Positions 1 to 11,481 are shown, counted from the first letter of the stretch. The stretch: DNA of 64,000 nucleotides from Thunnus maccoyii (GCF_910596095.1 NC_056534.1:7498490-7562489), one strand, 5' to 3'. The notes: generated from the sequence alone by a model not told the origin. A program made the numbers and translations.

Positions 1-240
1 CACCATAATAATTGCAGAACTGAATGCATCCCGCTGGCATTTCAATATGCCAAAGTAAAGAGGAAGAAGAGGAAAGAGGAGGAAGATTTTATTTTACAAA
101 GCTGCATGTAGAATAATGGGCCCATTCCTTGCAGAGAAACAGAATTGTTTTTGTTCTTAAGTTGACATAGAAATGAATTCTCTTTGGCATCCTGCATGTA
201 TTGTCATTTCAACATGTGTGTGGTGTTTTTAATGTTTTAG
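1..240 (+). other. Possible intron upstream of a terminal exon
   Basis: I see no open coding segment here. The stretch holds a GA-rich patch near 60-90 and ends with a T-rich tract and the AG acceptor at 239-240 that would precede the candidate last exon at 241-330. If that exon is real, this is the 3' part of its last intron. Confidence 0.3.
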
Positions 241-330
241 ATTCCCACCGGACCAGAGAGAAGAGAGAGACCAAAAAAGACAGACAGACTGCTGACCCCA
301 CAGCTCAAAGAAGATTTTAAAATTCTGTAA
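241..330 (+). CDS. Candidate terminal coding exon of an unidentified gene (partial)
   Basis: After a T-rich tract and an AG at 239-240, a frame is open for 29 codons and ends in TAA at 328-330. It reads IPTGPERRERPKK, then continues basic and polar, ending with EDFKIL. A possible 3' UTR follows, with an AATAAA hexamer at about 848-853 and a GT-rich tract after it, as expected near a cleavage site. The remaining exons would lie left of the window. I do not recognise the protein. A 29-codon open frame next to a chance acceptor is not rare, so this is only a candidate. In human the genes beside IL2RB include TMPRSS6 and KCTD17, but nothing in this short peptide lets me choose one. Confidence 0.3.
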   Translation: MPTGPERRERPKKTDRLLTPQLKEDFKIL

Positions 331-1599
331 TGTTTTTATATGAAAACTGCAACTGGATTAACCATAAAAAAGTTGTTTTCCAGTTATAAAAAAACTGTAG
401 CAAACCTTTGTGCATAACAGCCTCTGAGACAGATTTTTGTGTATTTAACTGATGCTGCACCAAGCAAGATGTTTCTGTAAAAATTAGTATATAAGTAAAT
501 GCGGAGGTATGAGACTTCCCAACTTAACACACTGTACTATAGATTCATCCTGTTTGCTCAGATTTAAGACCAGGAGCAGCATGCTGGCATTATGCAATGG
601 ACCAAAAACTCAACAATGTTTAACACTGTATGGAAATGATGTTATTGATGACATCATAGACTAGCCATACGATTCATATTGATATGTCATAATGTCATAT
701 TACTTGTTTTACAACTGAGAGTGATGAACAATGATTATACATACATACATACATATACGATTATGTGGAGTATAGTATTGTATAAGAAGACAACCTTGTC
801 ATTTTTGAATGACGGGCAAGCAAATATATTGTTTCATGTGATATTAAAATAAAAGACATGTGATCACGTAAAATATCTGCAGAGAAAAAGTTTTTTTTGT
901 TTTTGTTTTTTCAGAGCTGAGGAGACAGTTTCCGCTTTGGTTGCTCTGAGGATTAAACCTGTGGTTATTCCTTTGTCTCTAACAGCTTCCTACAAACAAT
1001 ACAGCATCATCTACATGATCCCCGAAGTGAAATGAATGAGCAGAGTATGTAGGTCCGTCCACGGTGACATTGATCTATCTGGTTGCATTTCTACCATCTG
1101 TTACATGCATCGTTTATCTCACTTTGCTTTCCTAGACGGTCATACAACAAGACAATGATATCAATCTGACTTATTAGTTTGTGCTGATTAACAGTGGTTA
1201 ACTGATTAATGGTGTTAATAGGAGAGAGGTTCTGGTCATCTCCTCACAGGTGGGAGAGATCGCTCATTATTTGTTGAAGTGTGTGTGTGTGTTGGTAAGA
1301 GAACAAATTATCTTGCATAATTTCAAAATTAAACACATGGCACAAGGACTATACTATACCAGGGTTAAGAACACAATACAATGCTAAATGGTTATTGCAC
1401 TTTATTAGCTAATTCTCCCTATCATGTGTAAACACCAAAAGGTTAATCTTCCCTTATAAGTCCTATGTCTTTAGTTTATGAGGCACCAATAGGCAAGGCA
1501 TATATTCAAATTCTGACTGATAAACTAAGAAATGATATAGTTTTCATTTTAAAAGTCACAGAACCCCTTTTCTTTATATGGCTGCAGTTAATTTTCACC
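331..1599. other. Possible 3' UTR, then intergenic DNA
   Basis: This is non-coding by inspection. It holds a short (ATAC)n run near 740-755, an AATAAA at about 848-853 followed by a T/G-rich stretch at 890-912, and a short (GT)n at about 1280. I see nothing else that supports a gene. Confidence 0.4.
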
Positions 1600-2272
1600 T
1601 GATAGGACATGGCTGGCAATTTTCTATATTTTTCTTGTTGTCGACAAATCTCATGTGCAGAGTCAAACCAACAATGAATTGCTCCTATCTTACAAGTATT
1701 GTGTGTATCCAAAGCCTGATATGTCTCATTCCTCTGTGCAGTACACCGCCGTTGTTGTCAAAAGCTATTAAAAGCACATCAGTGGGAGCAACTGGTAGCC
1801 AATGGTTACTGCGCACATGTAACCGCAATGTCCCTGGTTCCTTTATTGCATGTCATACTCATCTCTCTCTCCTTATTTCCTGCTTGTTACTTCAGTATTG
1901 ACTGTCCATTAAAGGCAAAAATACCCCCAAAAATAACGGCATGTTCCTTCGCCAACAAAGAGTAGGGTCACATTAGTTTGATTAGAAAAGACTTTGAAGA
2001 TTAATAACAGCAATCAGGTTTTCAGTCTCCAGAGAATAGTTCCGTGTAAGGCAGATGCCATGGCACATTGTGTGGGAACAGGGTTCTGTTTACATTGCTT
2101 TATTAGCTTATTGTGCTACATGAAAACCTTTTGACTTTGTACTACATTGTAAAGGATTTGGCTACACACACGATACTTGTATGTAGGATCAGTTCATTTC
2201 TGGTTTGGCTCTGCACATGAGATTTGTTGACAGTAAGAAAAATATAGAAAATCACCAGCCATATCCTTTAAG
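1600..2272. mobile_element. Non-autonomous TIR element (MITE), copy 1
   Basis: The ends are imperfect inverted repeats of about 72 bp. The left end (GATAGGACATGGCTGG onward, 1601-1672) is the reverse complement of the right end (2200-2270, finishing in CCAGCCATATCCTTTA). No transposase frame lies inside. A second copy with the same internal sequence is at 35586-36762. The short ORFs in this stretch are by-products of the repeat. Confidence 0.7.
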
Positions 2273-4430
2273 ATTTGCACAAAACCACTGCTTTACCCAG
2301 TGGTTTCCAACCTTTGTTATCTGATGGGTGCCCACAAACCCTATCAGTTGAGCTTACACCAGCGGTCATGCTCCAAATGTATTCTTTTGAATGGATGTTA
2401 AACTGGATGTTAAATAACAATGTTAATTATGTAAAAGGGGAAATTATCAAAATACTTTTTTTTAATACAAGATGCAATGATGTGCAATTGTTGATTTTAC
2501 TTGGAGTGGCAGAAACTGGACGTTTCAACCATTTAGCATTTAGCAGCAACTGCTATAAAACTGCCAGTAGGGGGTGTTACTGGCAAACTGAACACCAAAC
2601 CAAAACCAACTGCATCTGTCACAGGCAACACACCATCAGTTTATGGACAAAGCTACATGCCATACAGTAGGTGTGAATGGATTAGCTTTTTTTTTCATCT
2701 GAGAAGCATGCCCCTCTGAAATCAATTTCTCCACCCTTCCACCCTAAATCCTCTAAAGGTTTAGTGATTTGTCAAACATAAGCCAGTAAAATGGCTTCAG
2801 GTATTCAGCCTTTTCAAACCGTATTATCTTTGACTTGATGATTATAGAGAATTTGGTGTTGACAGCTCAGATTAGGATCAATGAGGGCACTCTTAACTTC
2901 ACAAGGTGTTAATGAGTTCAACCATGGCAGACCTCCCTTAAAATGTGCAGTCAGGCTGACTCACTACAATAAAAAAAAAGTCAGATGAAAAGAAAAGATG
3001 TTTTGTGGCTGCCTGGCACTGATGTACTTTAGGTTTCATCAACAAAGCAGCTCCTAAACCTTTTCTGTCATCCCCCCATTTTGAAGCCAAGAACCCAACA
3101 TTGATTGCCTTTTTATCAACCAGTAACAAAACTGGGAAACTAGCAACAAAGGAGCCAAGTTTAATTCTATAAAACTAACAATATCATTAAGATAAACAAC
3201 AAATTCTTCTATAATTTCTGTTGTGCAAATGAGAAAAATTGAACCTTTCCCAAACTGCTTGACTTTAGATATAATAAACACAAAGCTCTCCTGCTGTATT
3301 GACAGTGAATTTTAAGAGCAAGAGTCTTCATCACATTTTCAATTTGACGGACATGTTTGCTTGGTGAGCTTTCAGTAATATTTCTTTGCTTTCATATAAA
3401 AAGTCTGTCTGTCTTTTACTTTACATGTCTGAATAAATCTTGCTAACCTGTATCTTAGCCTTGCTAGCATCAGAGCACTCTTGTTTCTTTATCTTTTTCA
3501 AATTCATAGACCTTTGTCATGGCCGAAATTTGGACTCTCCATTGTAAAAAAGCACTGGTGGAACTAATGACATGAATGATGGCTTCGTTCCAGTAGTTAT
3601 TACAAGGTAATGCAGTGATTGATAATATTTGTTGCACTTGTGATAGTACACCCTTCTGTGCAAAGCCCCCATGGGAATCACCCTAATAAGTGATTGATTC
3701 ACTTTAGTAATTTAGGTAACATATTCTTTTAGTTTTCTTCAATGTTCAACAGAGGGCGTTGTGCACACACAAAGGAATCTACTGTGGTCATTAGAAAGGA
3801 AATAACAGAAAGAGGAGAAAGCAAGAGGGTGGAGAGAAATATCCCATTCGTTTCTTTACATTTGAAATCGAAGTTAACTGGTACTAAATTTATTTTCTAT
3901 TTACTGCAGTTCATCCAGAGATTCAGGTGGAATCTGGTGTGTAATAATGAATTCTCTGATGTGTCTTTTTTTATTTTTTTGGATGTTGCTATTTTAACAC
4001 TAATCTTAACTTAATGTGTATTTATTTGTACAAGTTATTATTTTTCTGGTTTTTTTGCTAGTTAGCAACACCAGTTTCAGGAACACTACCACCACTCTCT
4101 GGACTGGAGGTCGACCCTGATTTGCATGTAGCCCAGGTAAACCAAGACTTGAAGATTTGTGATCTGGCCAACAGAGAATCATATATTTGGCTAAGACTAA
4201 ACATAAGTGCGAGTGTAAATGGGGCCAGAGACTTGCCTGAAGAAGTTTTACTTTTACAGTAAATTAAATGAAACACCCATCGTTATGTTTGCTGTCCTTA
4301 AATCATGTTAAGCACCCTTTACAACATAACAAAACAAACATGTTCAAACATCACCATAATGCTGATTGAAACAGCATTGCTCAATTTGTTACAGCGTCTG
4401 TCAAAATGAACAACTGATGAGCAAGAAAAA
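2273..4430. other. Intergenic, no gene recognised
   Basis: Only short incidental ORFs occur. Positions 2294-2400 resemble a dispersed fish repeat (CAGTGGTTTCCAACC type). I find no exon, RNA gene or clear inverted repeat in the remainder. Confidence 0.4.
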
Positions 4431-4437
4431 TCACAAC

Positions 4438-4860
4438 TCACATTTTAAGTCAACCTTGACAGTCAGGTAGAGCTACAGGTTGAATGTCAGTGGAGTTTGG
4501 TAGCTGCAATAGCTTTGTTGTTGTCGTCTTTGTCTGCAAAGATTGTAGGTTGTGCTGTGATTTGTATTTCTTGTGCTTGACCCTTTGGATGCACACTTAA
4601 ATATGCAAATATAGTCCTACATGGAGGTGGAGTTTAAAGAGTAACATTACACAATTAAACACAATCAGTTTTAATGCTGCTACTCTGTTCCACATTTATT
4701 TCTTCCTCTCAAGCATACCAAAAACACATATAATAGTCCGTATACTCTATAATAGTCTAAATATGTTACAGTGTTTTTGAGTAATAGTGTCATTTTTCAC
4801 CCTTCTTGGCTTCAAACAGTGAGCTGCAGTCAGAATCCACTGGTCACTGATCAGAGACGT
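4438..4860 (-). pseudogene. Trypsin-like serine protease relic (copy C, exons 2-3)
   Basis: On the minus strand, 4798-4860 encodes SLISDQWILTAAHCLKP, the end of the catalytic-histidine exon, with a GT donor after it. Further on (about 4610-4445) come pieces of the next exon: an ITAQPTIFADKD segment and then LQLPNSTDIQPVALPDC. The stretch with the catalytic Asp (HDIML in the copy at 23 kb) is missing between them, so the unit has lost a catalytic residue. No signal exon, serine exon or intact exon 2 start is present. The exon 2 homology stops at 4861, exactly where a duplicated block (4862-5030) begins, so the copy was probably cut by a rearrangement. It is closely related to the relics at 21.9-24.9 and 26.2-26.7 kb. 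Confidence 0.7.
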
Positions 4861-4861
4861 T

Positions 4862-5030
4862 CACAAATATACTTTTTCTTTATGTATCCACCAAAAAAAA
4901 CAAATCAGGTGAAAACAATAGTAGGCCGAAGAGAAAGAAAACGACAGGGACAACGGTAAAATGGCTGGTATTGGACTATAAATGTACCTTACTTTTATTG
5001 TATATTGGGATGTTCATGAATCTGAACAGG
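4862..5030 (+). repeat. Direct duplicate of the block at 7124-7290
   Basis: About 165 bp (ATACTTTTTCTTTATGTATC through GAATCTGAACAGG) recurs in the same orientation at 7124-7290 with scattered differences. The two copies flank the P450 pseudogene. The left copy abuts the broken end of a serine protease exon. Confidence 0.7.
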
Positions 5031-5233
5031 TGGGTCTTGCTGCGATATAAATATAAAACATATTATATATATTACACTATACTAAAAAAGTGCATATACA
5101 CCCAAATTCCAAAAAGCTATTTGGACTATTGTTTACAAATGTAAAACAAGGTGGTGAACAGGTAAGCAGGTAAAAAAGTTACCGCCTGTGTGAGGGTGAG
5201 AAAGACAATAATCAAGGCAGTGATAAAACCGCC

Positions 5234-6492
5234 TCATTGTCGACTGACGGCACACAGCTCATGAGGCGAAGGACTGAGGATGGAGGTCACAGCTGGAGTC
5301 AGATCCAGGTCATGCTCTGTCACTGCAGGTGGAGGAGTGAAACGAAAACGCTGGAGGAGGGTGGTGAAGAAGAGGAAGAGCTCCATCTTGGCCAGACTCT
5401 CTCCGAGACAAACTCTGCGACCTGCCTGCGACCTCAATTCTTTGAGAATAGAAACTCTGCAAAGTTGTTTTACCTGCAGAAAAGGGCATGAATGCATCTC
5501 TCCTTATCCAGGAAGTGGGAGGGGTTGAAAGTGTGTGGGCTCTCCCATTCACTCTCATCATGCAGGACTGAAGTAAGCAGAGGAAACACAGTGGTCCCCT
5601 GTATGCAAAAGAGAACAGGTCTATTAGACTCTGTAAAGTCTTAGAACCAACGCTCTGTTTTAAATGTTTTCAGAGGTGGATGAATATATCCACAAACTGA
5701 TGTTGGTAAGTAGTGAAACAGCTAAGAGCAGCTGACCCTTTTGATAAAGTAACCCTGGAAGGTGATGTCTCTGTGTCTCATGAATGACGGCGTCAGTGTA
5801 TGGCAGGTTTTTTCGGTCATCTACTCAGATCTGGTGGCTTCTAACCACCCTGCTCAACTCGTCCTGGACCTGGTCTGGAGACACTAGCTAATAATGTTCT
5901 TTGCCTGCATTTTTCTATTGACTCCAAAAACATGCATGTATTCCATGAGTATATGAGAAGCATACATATCCCTTTGTCCTTCTGTTTGTTAAGTATTTCA
6001 GGCCATTCACTGGTGAAAACATAAATGCACACCTATGAGGAAAGATTCACAAGCTTCATCTCTGTCCTTACCTTGTATTTGAGAATATTTGGCCATAAGC
6101 AGCAAACCCCATCTCAGTGTAGTTGCTGTGGTGTCAGTACCAGCAGCAAACAGATTGAGCACTGTAAATATGAAGTTCTTCTCATGGTAGTGAGTGTCTA
6201 TAATGTGTGAGTCCTAAGAGAAAGAATGTCATACTGTATATTATTAAAATAGACCTATAAAGGTTTGTTGCACCTTTTCTTGGCTGGAAAAACACCAAAG
6301 TTGTTGTCATACTTCCTCTTTCTGCTTCTGAATCAGAAAACGGTCCAGCAGTCCCCTGCGTATGTGAGGGTTCAGTTTCTCTTTCAGATGCTTGATTAAA
6401 TCTTTAACATCTCTGACATTCATCTCAACGTTTTTTAATATCAACTGCCGTTTTTTTATCCAACTGAGCAGCCGGGAAAACATGTTGTAAAG
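5234..6492 (-). pseudogene. CYP2K-like cytochrome P450 pseudogene (exons 5-9 recognisable)
   Basis: Five consecutive CYP2-type exons read on the minus strand. The exon-5 equivalent is 6313-6492 (LYNMFSRLL...). Exon 6 is 6072-6213, 142 nt, with the I-helix oxygen-binding motif AAGTDTTATT. Exon 7 is 5737-5874. Exon 8 is 5474-5598 ([12 protein letters not shown]). Exon 9 is 5234-5421 and holds the haem-thiolate Cys in the exon 8/9-spanning motif [10 protein letters not shown] and the ending [10 protein letters not shown]. The family uses haem to hydroxylate lipophilic substrates at the ER membrane. Lesions make it a pseudogene: an in-frame TGA at 5825-5827 in exon 7, about 50 nt lost from exon 7 (the segment after HETQR), and about 17 nt lost from exon 8, which shifts the frame before the haem motif. 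The intron between exons 8 and 9 is only 52 nt. Exons 1-4 were not found. CYP2K is my best subfamily guess from the carboxy end. Confidence 0.8.
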
Positions 6493-7123
6493 CTGTGACA
6501 TAATAGTAAAAACAGTACAGATGATTTAAGAAGATTTAAATATAAACCAAACAAAAATCCAAACAGATACATTTCATGCATGCAAAATTTCATGCAAACA
6601 TATAAAATGGAAATATACATTCTGGATATGATATGGTTATGAATTATCCTACTGTGGATCATATAATATTTACAAGGAACAGTACTTACCTGAATGTTAT
6701 TCTTACACAGTGGTGAGAGCAAATAAACCACAAAATAAGCAGCAGCCTGCAGGTTAAACATATGACCATGTGACTGTCAACTTCCAATGAAGTCTCAGTC
6801 TACAGAGTGTGCAGGTGTTTTTATGTAAGAGGTGCATTGGATGTTAATGAGACTTTTAACTGTAAATAAGGCGTTTGAAATTAATCACAAAATATTTCTT
6901 CGACCTATGTGACCGCCTATCTCACCTATGCCCTGAACATTGAAGGTTTTTCTTACCATAATCATTCCTCCTGTTCATACTGGCCATTTAAAGCCTCCCT
7001 CTGTGCAAAAATATATTTAAAAGTTTATCTGAAGCTAATATGAGGCTTATGAAATAAAGTAGATATCTTTCAAAGTTAGTTTTTTTATTGCCAAAGTCCC
7101 TCTTTATTACTATACTTCCATGT
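6493..7123. other. Upstream flank of the P450 relic with half a foldback repeat
   Basis: On the minus strand, 6690-6750 reads YFVVYLLSPLCKNNIQ before a GTAAGT donor and could be a badly decayed P450 exon 4, but the match is too weak to claim. Positions 6945-7110 (ATCATTCCTCCTGTTCATAC...) match one half of the foldback element at 31570-32100. I recognise no other gene. Confidence 0.4.
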
Positions 7124-7290
7124 TAAATATACTTTTTCTTCATGTATCCACCAAAAAACCCTGAAAACAATAGTATGTCAGGATTTTTACAGAAAGAAAA
7201 TAGCAGGGACAACAGTAAAATGTCTGGTATTGGAATATGAATGTTGCTTACTTTTATTGTAATTTTGGATGTTTGTGAATCTGAACATGC
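7124..7290 (+). repeat. Direct duplicate of the block at 4862-5030
   Basis: This is the second copy of the 165-bp block. It shares ATCCACCAAAAAA, GAAAACAATAGTA and AATGTCTGGTATTGGA-type strings with the left copy and carries small indels. Confidence 0.7.
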
Positions 7291-8479
7291 AGATTTAGTT
7301 TATTTACAGTAAATTACATGATTTCTGCAAGTGTAACGGGGGACTATATTAGCCTCACAGTTTATAATGCCCCCATTAAGTTTCTTTTATATTGCTGATA
7401 TAAGTTACAGCCTACAGTCTCTGCATTGTTTTGTGATGATGATGGTGGACTAACGTCAGTTGACTCCAACAAAGACACCCAGACAACTCCGATGTCGACT
7501 CAATGATGACTGTTTATTGCTTACAAGCACTTCGGGATCTGGGGGATACAAGCACGGTCTCAGTAAAACTATTTAATATAAATAAAATCATAATCAAAGG
7601 AAACTTACAATAGTAATAAATGATTTCTGTGACGAAGCTTAATGACCACTAAATAACAAATTACATGTCCAACTGTCCAACCTTGACCAGGATCAAAAAC
7701 TTACCATATTACAAATTACATAAAAGAGACTATTGATACAGATGAATCAGTACACATAGATAATCACTCTGAATGTCAATATAGTTATAATTAGGGCCCG
7801 AGCCCAAAGGGCAAAGGTCCTCTTGTATTTCGTGTGTTTGTTTCTTTCTTTCTTTATTACTCCGCCACTTCACACCTAAATTTGACCCCCTAAACATGCT
7901 CAAAAACTCACCAAATTTGGCACACACATCAGGTCTGGTAAAATATTTGATAAAATGTAAAAATTAACCCCCAAATTGCCGAAATGTGCTCTCTAGCTCC
8001 ACCTATGTAACTAAAATGGCTGCCACGGCCTGTAAGAATGTCGTAGAGAGATCAAACCAAAACTCAATTAAAGCTGCAAGCAGCGTTGAACAGGCCCTTG
8101 CACCTCCACACACGTTGGGCTGCAGTGCAATTGAAGGGCTTCTGTCACGGGCATGTAGATGTCGTCAGACCCAGGCTGTTTTCAGATAGTGCAAGAAGGA
8201 TATAAACACCACTTCCTTTGTCCACTATTTTGCCTGCTGCTGGGGCTGCCTCGCTGAAATTTTGTAGGGGACACTATTCAGCCAATTTGCATCACTGATG
8301 GAATATTGTAATGTAAACGTGTTCAGGCCGGGACTCTTATCAAACATGTAAAGTTTGGTGCAGACAGGAGCATTTACAATAAAGTTATAGCATCTTCCTC
8401 TGTCATGGCGACATCAAATCTCAACGGTGTGAGGATAAGAATTTTCTGCAGGGTGAGACATGTCTGTCTTGCTCACACC
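7291..8479. repeat. Dispersed fish repeat fragments
   Basis: Positions 7794-7960 (AGGGCCCGAGCCCAAAGGGC, then CCCCCTAAACATGCTCAAAA) and 8063-8200 (ATTAAAGCTGCAAGCAGCG, then TTGAACAGGCCC) look like two parts of a high-copy teleost repeat that I know from memory. The second motif recurs at 20419, just after the il2rb stop codon. Positions 7291-7790 show nothing I can identify. No gene is evident. Confidence 0.5.
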
Positions 8480-8930
8480 TGTGTCATCAAAATTATGCAA
8501 GGACAGCTTGCAGTCATTGATGGAGCTACAAGTTCTGAGTTGTACCAGCAAATTCTACAGGAAAATGTCAATCCATCTGTTAACTGAAGCTCAATAGAAA
8601 GTGGGTCATGCAGCAAGACAACAACCCTAAACAAACCGATCACTCTACCAAAGAATGGTTAGAGCAGAAGAAAGTTAATGTTTTGAAATGGTAGAGTCAA
8701 AGTGCACATGCTGTCGGAGGACCTGAAGTGGGCATTTCATGCAAAGAAGCCCACCAACATCCCCGAGTTGAGACTGTTCTGTAATAAGGAATGGGCTAAA
8801 ATTCCTCCAAGCCAATGTGCAGGGCTGATAAAACAGTTACTGGAAACATCTGTTGAAGTTATTGCTTAATTGCGTTCCCTTTATCTAGTTTTAGGATATG
8901 TGGGTCATATTCACAAACTTTCAAGCAGCA
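8480..8930 (+). mobile_element. Tc1/mariner-like transposase remnant
   Basis: The plus strand holds transposase-like pieces with frame changes. These are MQQDNNPKQTDHSTKEWL (DDE-domain region, where active relatives have a QQDN-PKHT stretch) at about 8608-8665, and CNKEWAKIPPSQCAGLIKQL at about 8780-8845. The middle part that normally carries the SPDLNPIE motif is scrambled. The copy is dead and no terminal repeats were delimited. Confidence 0.7.
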
Positions 8931-10188
8931 CTGTATGTGTTCTTCCTGATTACTGCTATCATTAACTGTTTCTTATAACGCACAGATGTGGGAATGTCCA
9001 CTACAGCTGTTTACGTCTTTTATGGTTAAGATGAGTAAAAATGATCATCCTTTCTGAGGTCATGAACTAAAATCTGATTAATGTTGTTTTACGAACAGGA
9101 AGTGTGGTTGACAGGAAGCCTACCTATCAGAATAATGGAACATTTGGTTCTTAGAAAAAACACCCTGACCTTTATCAAACCACGCAAACATTTGACCGGT
9201 GAGTCAGCAAGAACCTGTTCCTTCCCCTATTCATGGTAATGGAAAAACACATAATATATTTTGAAATGTTATGTTCATACTGCACATACCGCAAAAAGGG
9301 AAGCTTGCTTAAACAGACATTTTTTATGAATATAAAATGTTTAAAAAAGTCTAACAGTGTGAAAAAGAATATAGGACATTGCACTGTTGTTTGCCACAAA
9401 AGGGCAAATGCGCAAAAAAAAGAGAAGAGACATATCAAATTTATGATATAAAATGACAGGCTGTGGGGAGGTAAATGAAGATAAACAATTAACCTGTATG
9501 GGGGATAAAAACTGTAGCATCAAGGTGAGTTAACCAGTATCCACATACATTAGGACAGTGTTGTGTATTTTTTGCTTTAGTAGTGCACCACAAGTATTGC
9601 TATTAGAGTGAGCAGTTTTTTAGTTTTTAGTCAAAGGAAGACAGAGGAAGAAACTGCTCTGAAGTGTTAAGCCACAAAAAAAAAAAAGAGGTGAAAATGA
9701 CTTCAGTTTTCACACCTTGCAGAGTGTAAGTGGTGGTTAGGAGTTGGAGCGGATTAAAACCGAGAATACATGAAAAACTGATCTTGACTCGTGATTAAGT
9801 TTCTCAGTAGTGACCTTTATAGGAAGCGAACATTATCTACAATCGTCTCTTTTTACAGGGTGACGGGTTTCTCATTTCCTGAGAGGAAACACTTTATGTC
9901 TGACTGAAACCAACGCTTTGAAGCAGACCCTGTTCAGCTTCACCAACAGGTAAGACACTAAAGATAAGCCTATATTAAGCTCATATTTTTTATGTTTATT
10001 TCCTATATTAGGTCTGTTGATGTCTAACTTGTAAGAAGTGGAATACATATCACTAAGTGTCATTAGGTGGTTAAAAGAGGATGTCATACCTGACAGGCAA
10101 ACAGCTGCTCTGCTTAAATGTGGGGGTATTATGAAAAGCTAGTAAAATGACTGAATGTACTATATATAAGCCAGATTATCAAAGATGT
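8931..10188. other. Intergenic, no gene recognised
   Basis: Only short ORFs in AT-rich sequence are seen, plus a poly-A tract near 9677-9689. There is no recognisable exon or repeat boundary. Confidence 0.4.
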
Positions 10189-11473
10189 GGTAATATTTTA
10201 TAATACAGCCCGCATTTTACAGTGTAACTTCCTATCACTTACCATGTAATTTCCTGGAACTTACGGTGTAACTTCCTCGTATGAATCGGTACATATAAAA
10301 TACTTAACAGTTGTTACTGATACTTAAATGTAGGTACAGCAGAAGAAAACAAAACAACGAGAAACAAGAGAGTAACAATTGGGGTTTTAAAGTGTAAGCT
10401 CCCAACATTTACCATGTAACTTCCTGAAACTTATGGTGTAACTTCTTCGTATGAATCAGTACGGTATATGTGTATATGTGTACAAATGTTTTTGCTCGTG
10501 GCAGTTATGACAATCATTTTTTATGTGTGTGTTTGACAGGCAAGTTTCACCCACACTCAAGAGATTTATTATGCTTATGTCTTCCACTTCATTGTATGAA
10601 TTTGAATAGAACAAGTCGAGAAATGGGTCTATACTTTTGAAAATTAGCTCCTAGCAGCCATGTTGGTCCAGCACTGCAGCAGCTCACAACAGGAAAACTA
10701 AACCACATTGTATGTGCTGTTCTCCCAGTCTTACTCTGTAGGAACAGACTAGTTACCCTATAAGTACATGGTAACAACAGGGAGCAGGCTGTATTATTAA
10801 GTTCACACTGTTCCCCAGTCCTTACTCTGTAAATACAGACTAGTTACCCTATAAGTACATGGTAACAACAGGGAGCGGGCTGTCTTATTAAGTTCACACT
10901 GTTCCCCAGTCCTTACTCTGTAAATACAGACTAGTTACCCTATAAGTACATGGTAACAACGGGGAGCGGGCTGTATTATGTTCTCCCATCCTTACTTAGC
11001 TGTTTGGTTCTGTTACCTTTCATGTCACAATCTAACAACATGCAACGTGTCATTAACAACACACCAGACCAACATTTTGAACAGACAATGAGAAAACATT
11101 ATTGAATATGATTAAATAGAATATGTTTCATTTATAACTTCTTAACTATATAAACTACTATTATATAATACAATAATATTCTATATAAATTGTACTATAT
11201 AAAACTTAACAAAAACTATATATAAAATTATATATAAAACTTAAACAGCAAAATAACTCTTAACTAATCTATCTATCATAACTAATCTATCAAAATGTAG
11301 TTATAAAATAATTAATTTTAGTAAAAAAAAAAAAAACAAGAACAAAACAGGAAACTACCTTTACAACAACAACAAAAAAGAATAATTTTCAGGTACTTTG
11401 TTCTTATGTTCTACATCGCAGGGTTACAGGGTTACACCGTAAAACGCGGGCTGTATTATAAAGTGTTATCAAA
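10189..11473. mobile_element. TIR transposon with 8-bp target duplication
   Basis: The left end (10189-10228) and right end (11431-11473) are inverted repeats. The core TTTATAATACAGCCCGC is perfect on both sides and is followed by TTTTAC-GTGTAAC with single differences. The outermost bases (GGTAATAT, and GATAACAC on the opposite strand) also pair. The element is flanked by AAAGATGT at 10181-10188 and again at 11474-11481, an 8-bp direct repeat as made by hAT, P and a few other superfamilies. No transposase frame is present, so it is non-autonomous. Inside are two diverged copies of a TTACCATGTAA-CTTCCTG segment (about 10237-10290 and 10405-10460) and a 91-bp tandem array. Confidence 0.7.
10715..10990 (+). 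repeat. Tandem repeat, about 3 x 91 bp
   Basis: The string TTACTCTGTA recurs at 10731, 10822 and 10913, a period of 91. Each unit carries CAGACTAGTTACCCTATAAG and GGTAACAACAGGGAGC. Units 2 and 3 are nearly identical and unit 1 is slightly diverged. The array lies inside the TIR element. Confidence 0.85.
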
Positions 11474-11481
11474 GATGTTTT

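Noticed and set aside
10715-10990. Possible CRISPR-like array
   Set aside because: The 91-bp units are contiguous tandem copies without variable spacers, in vertebrate-type DNA inside a transposon.
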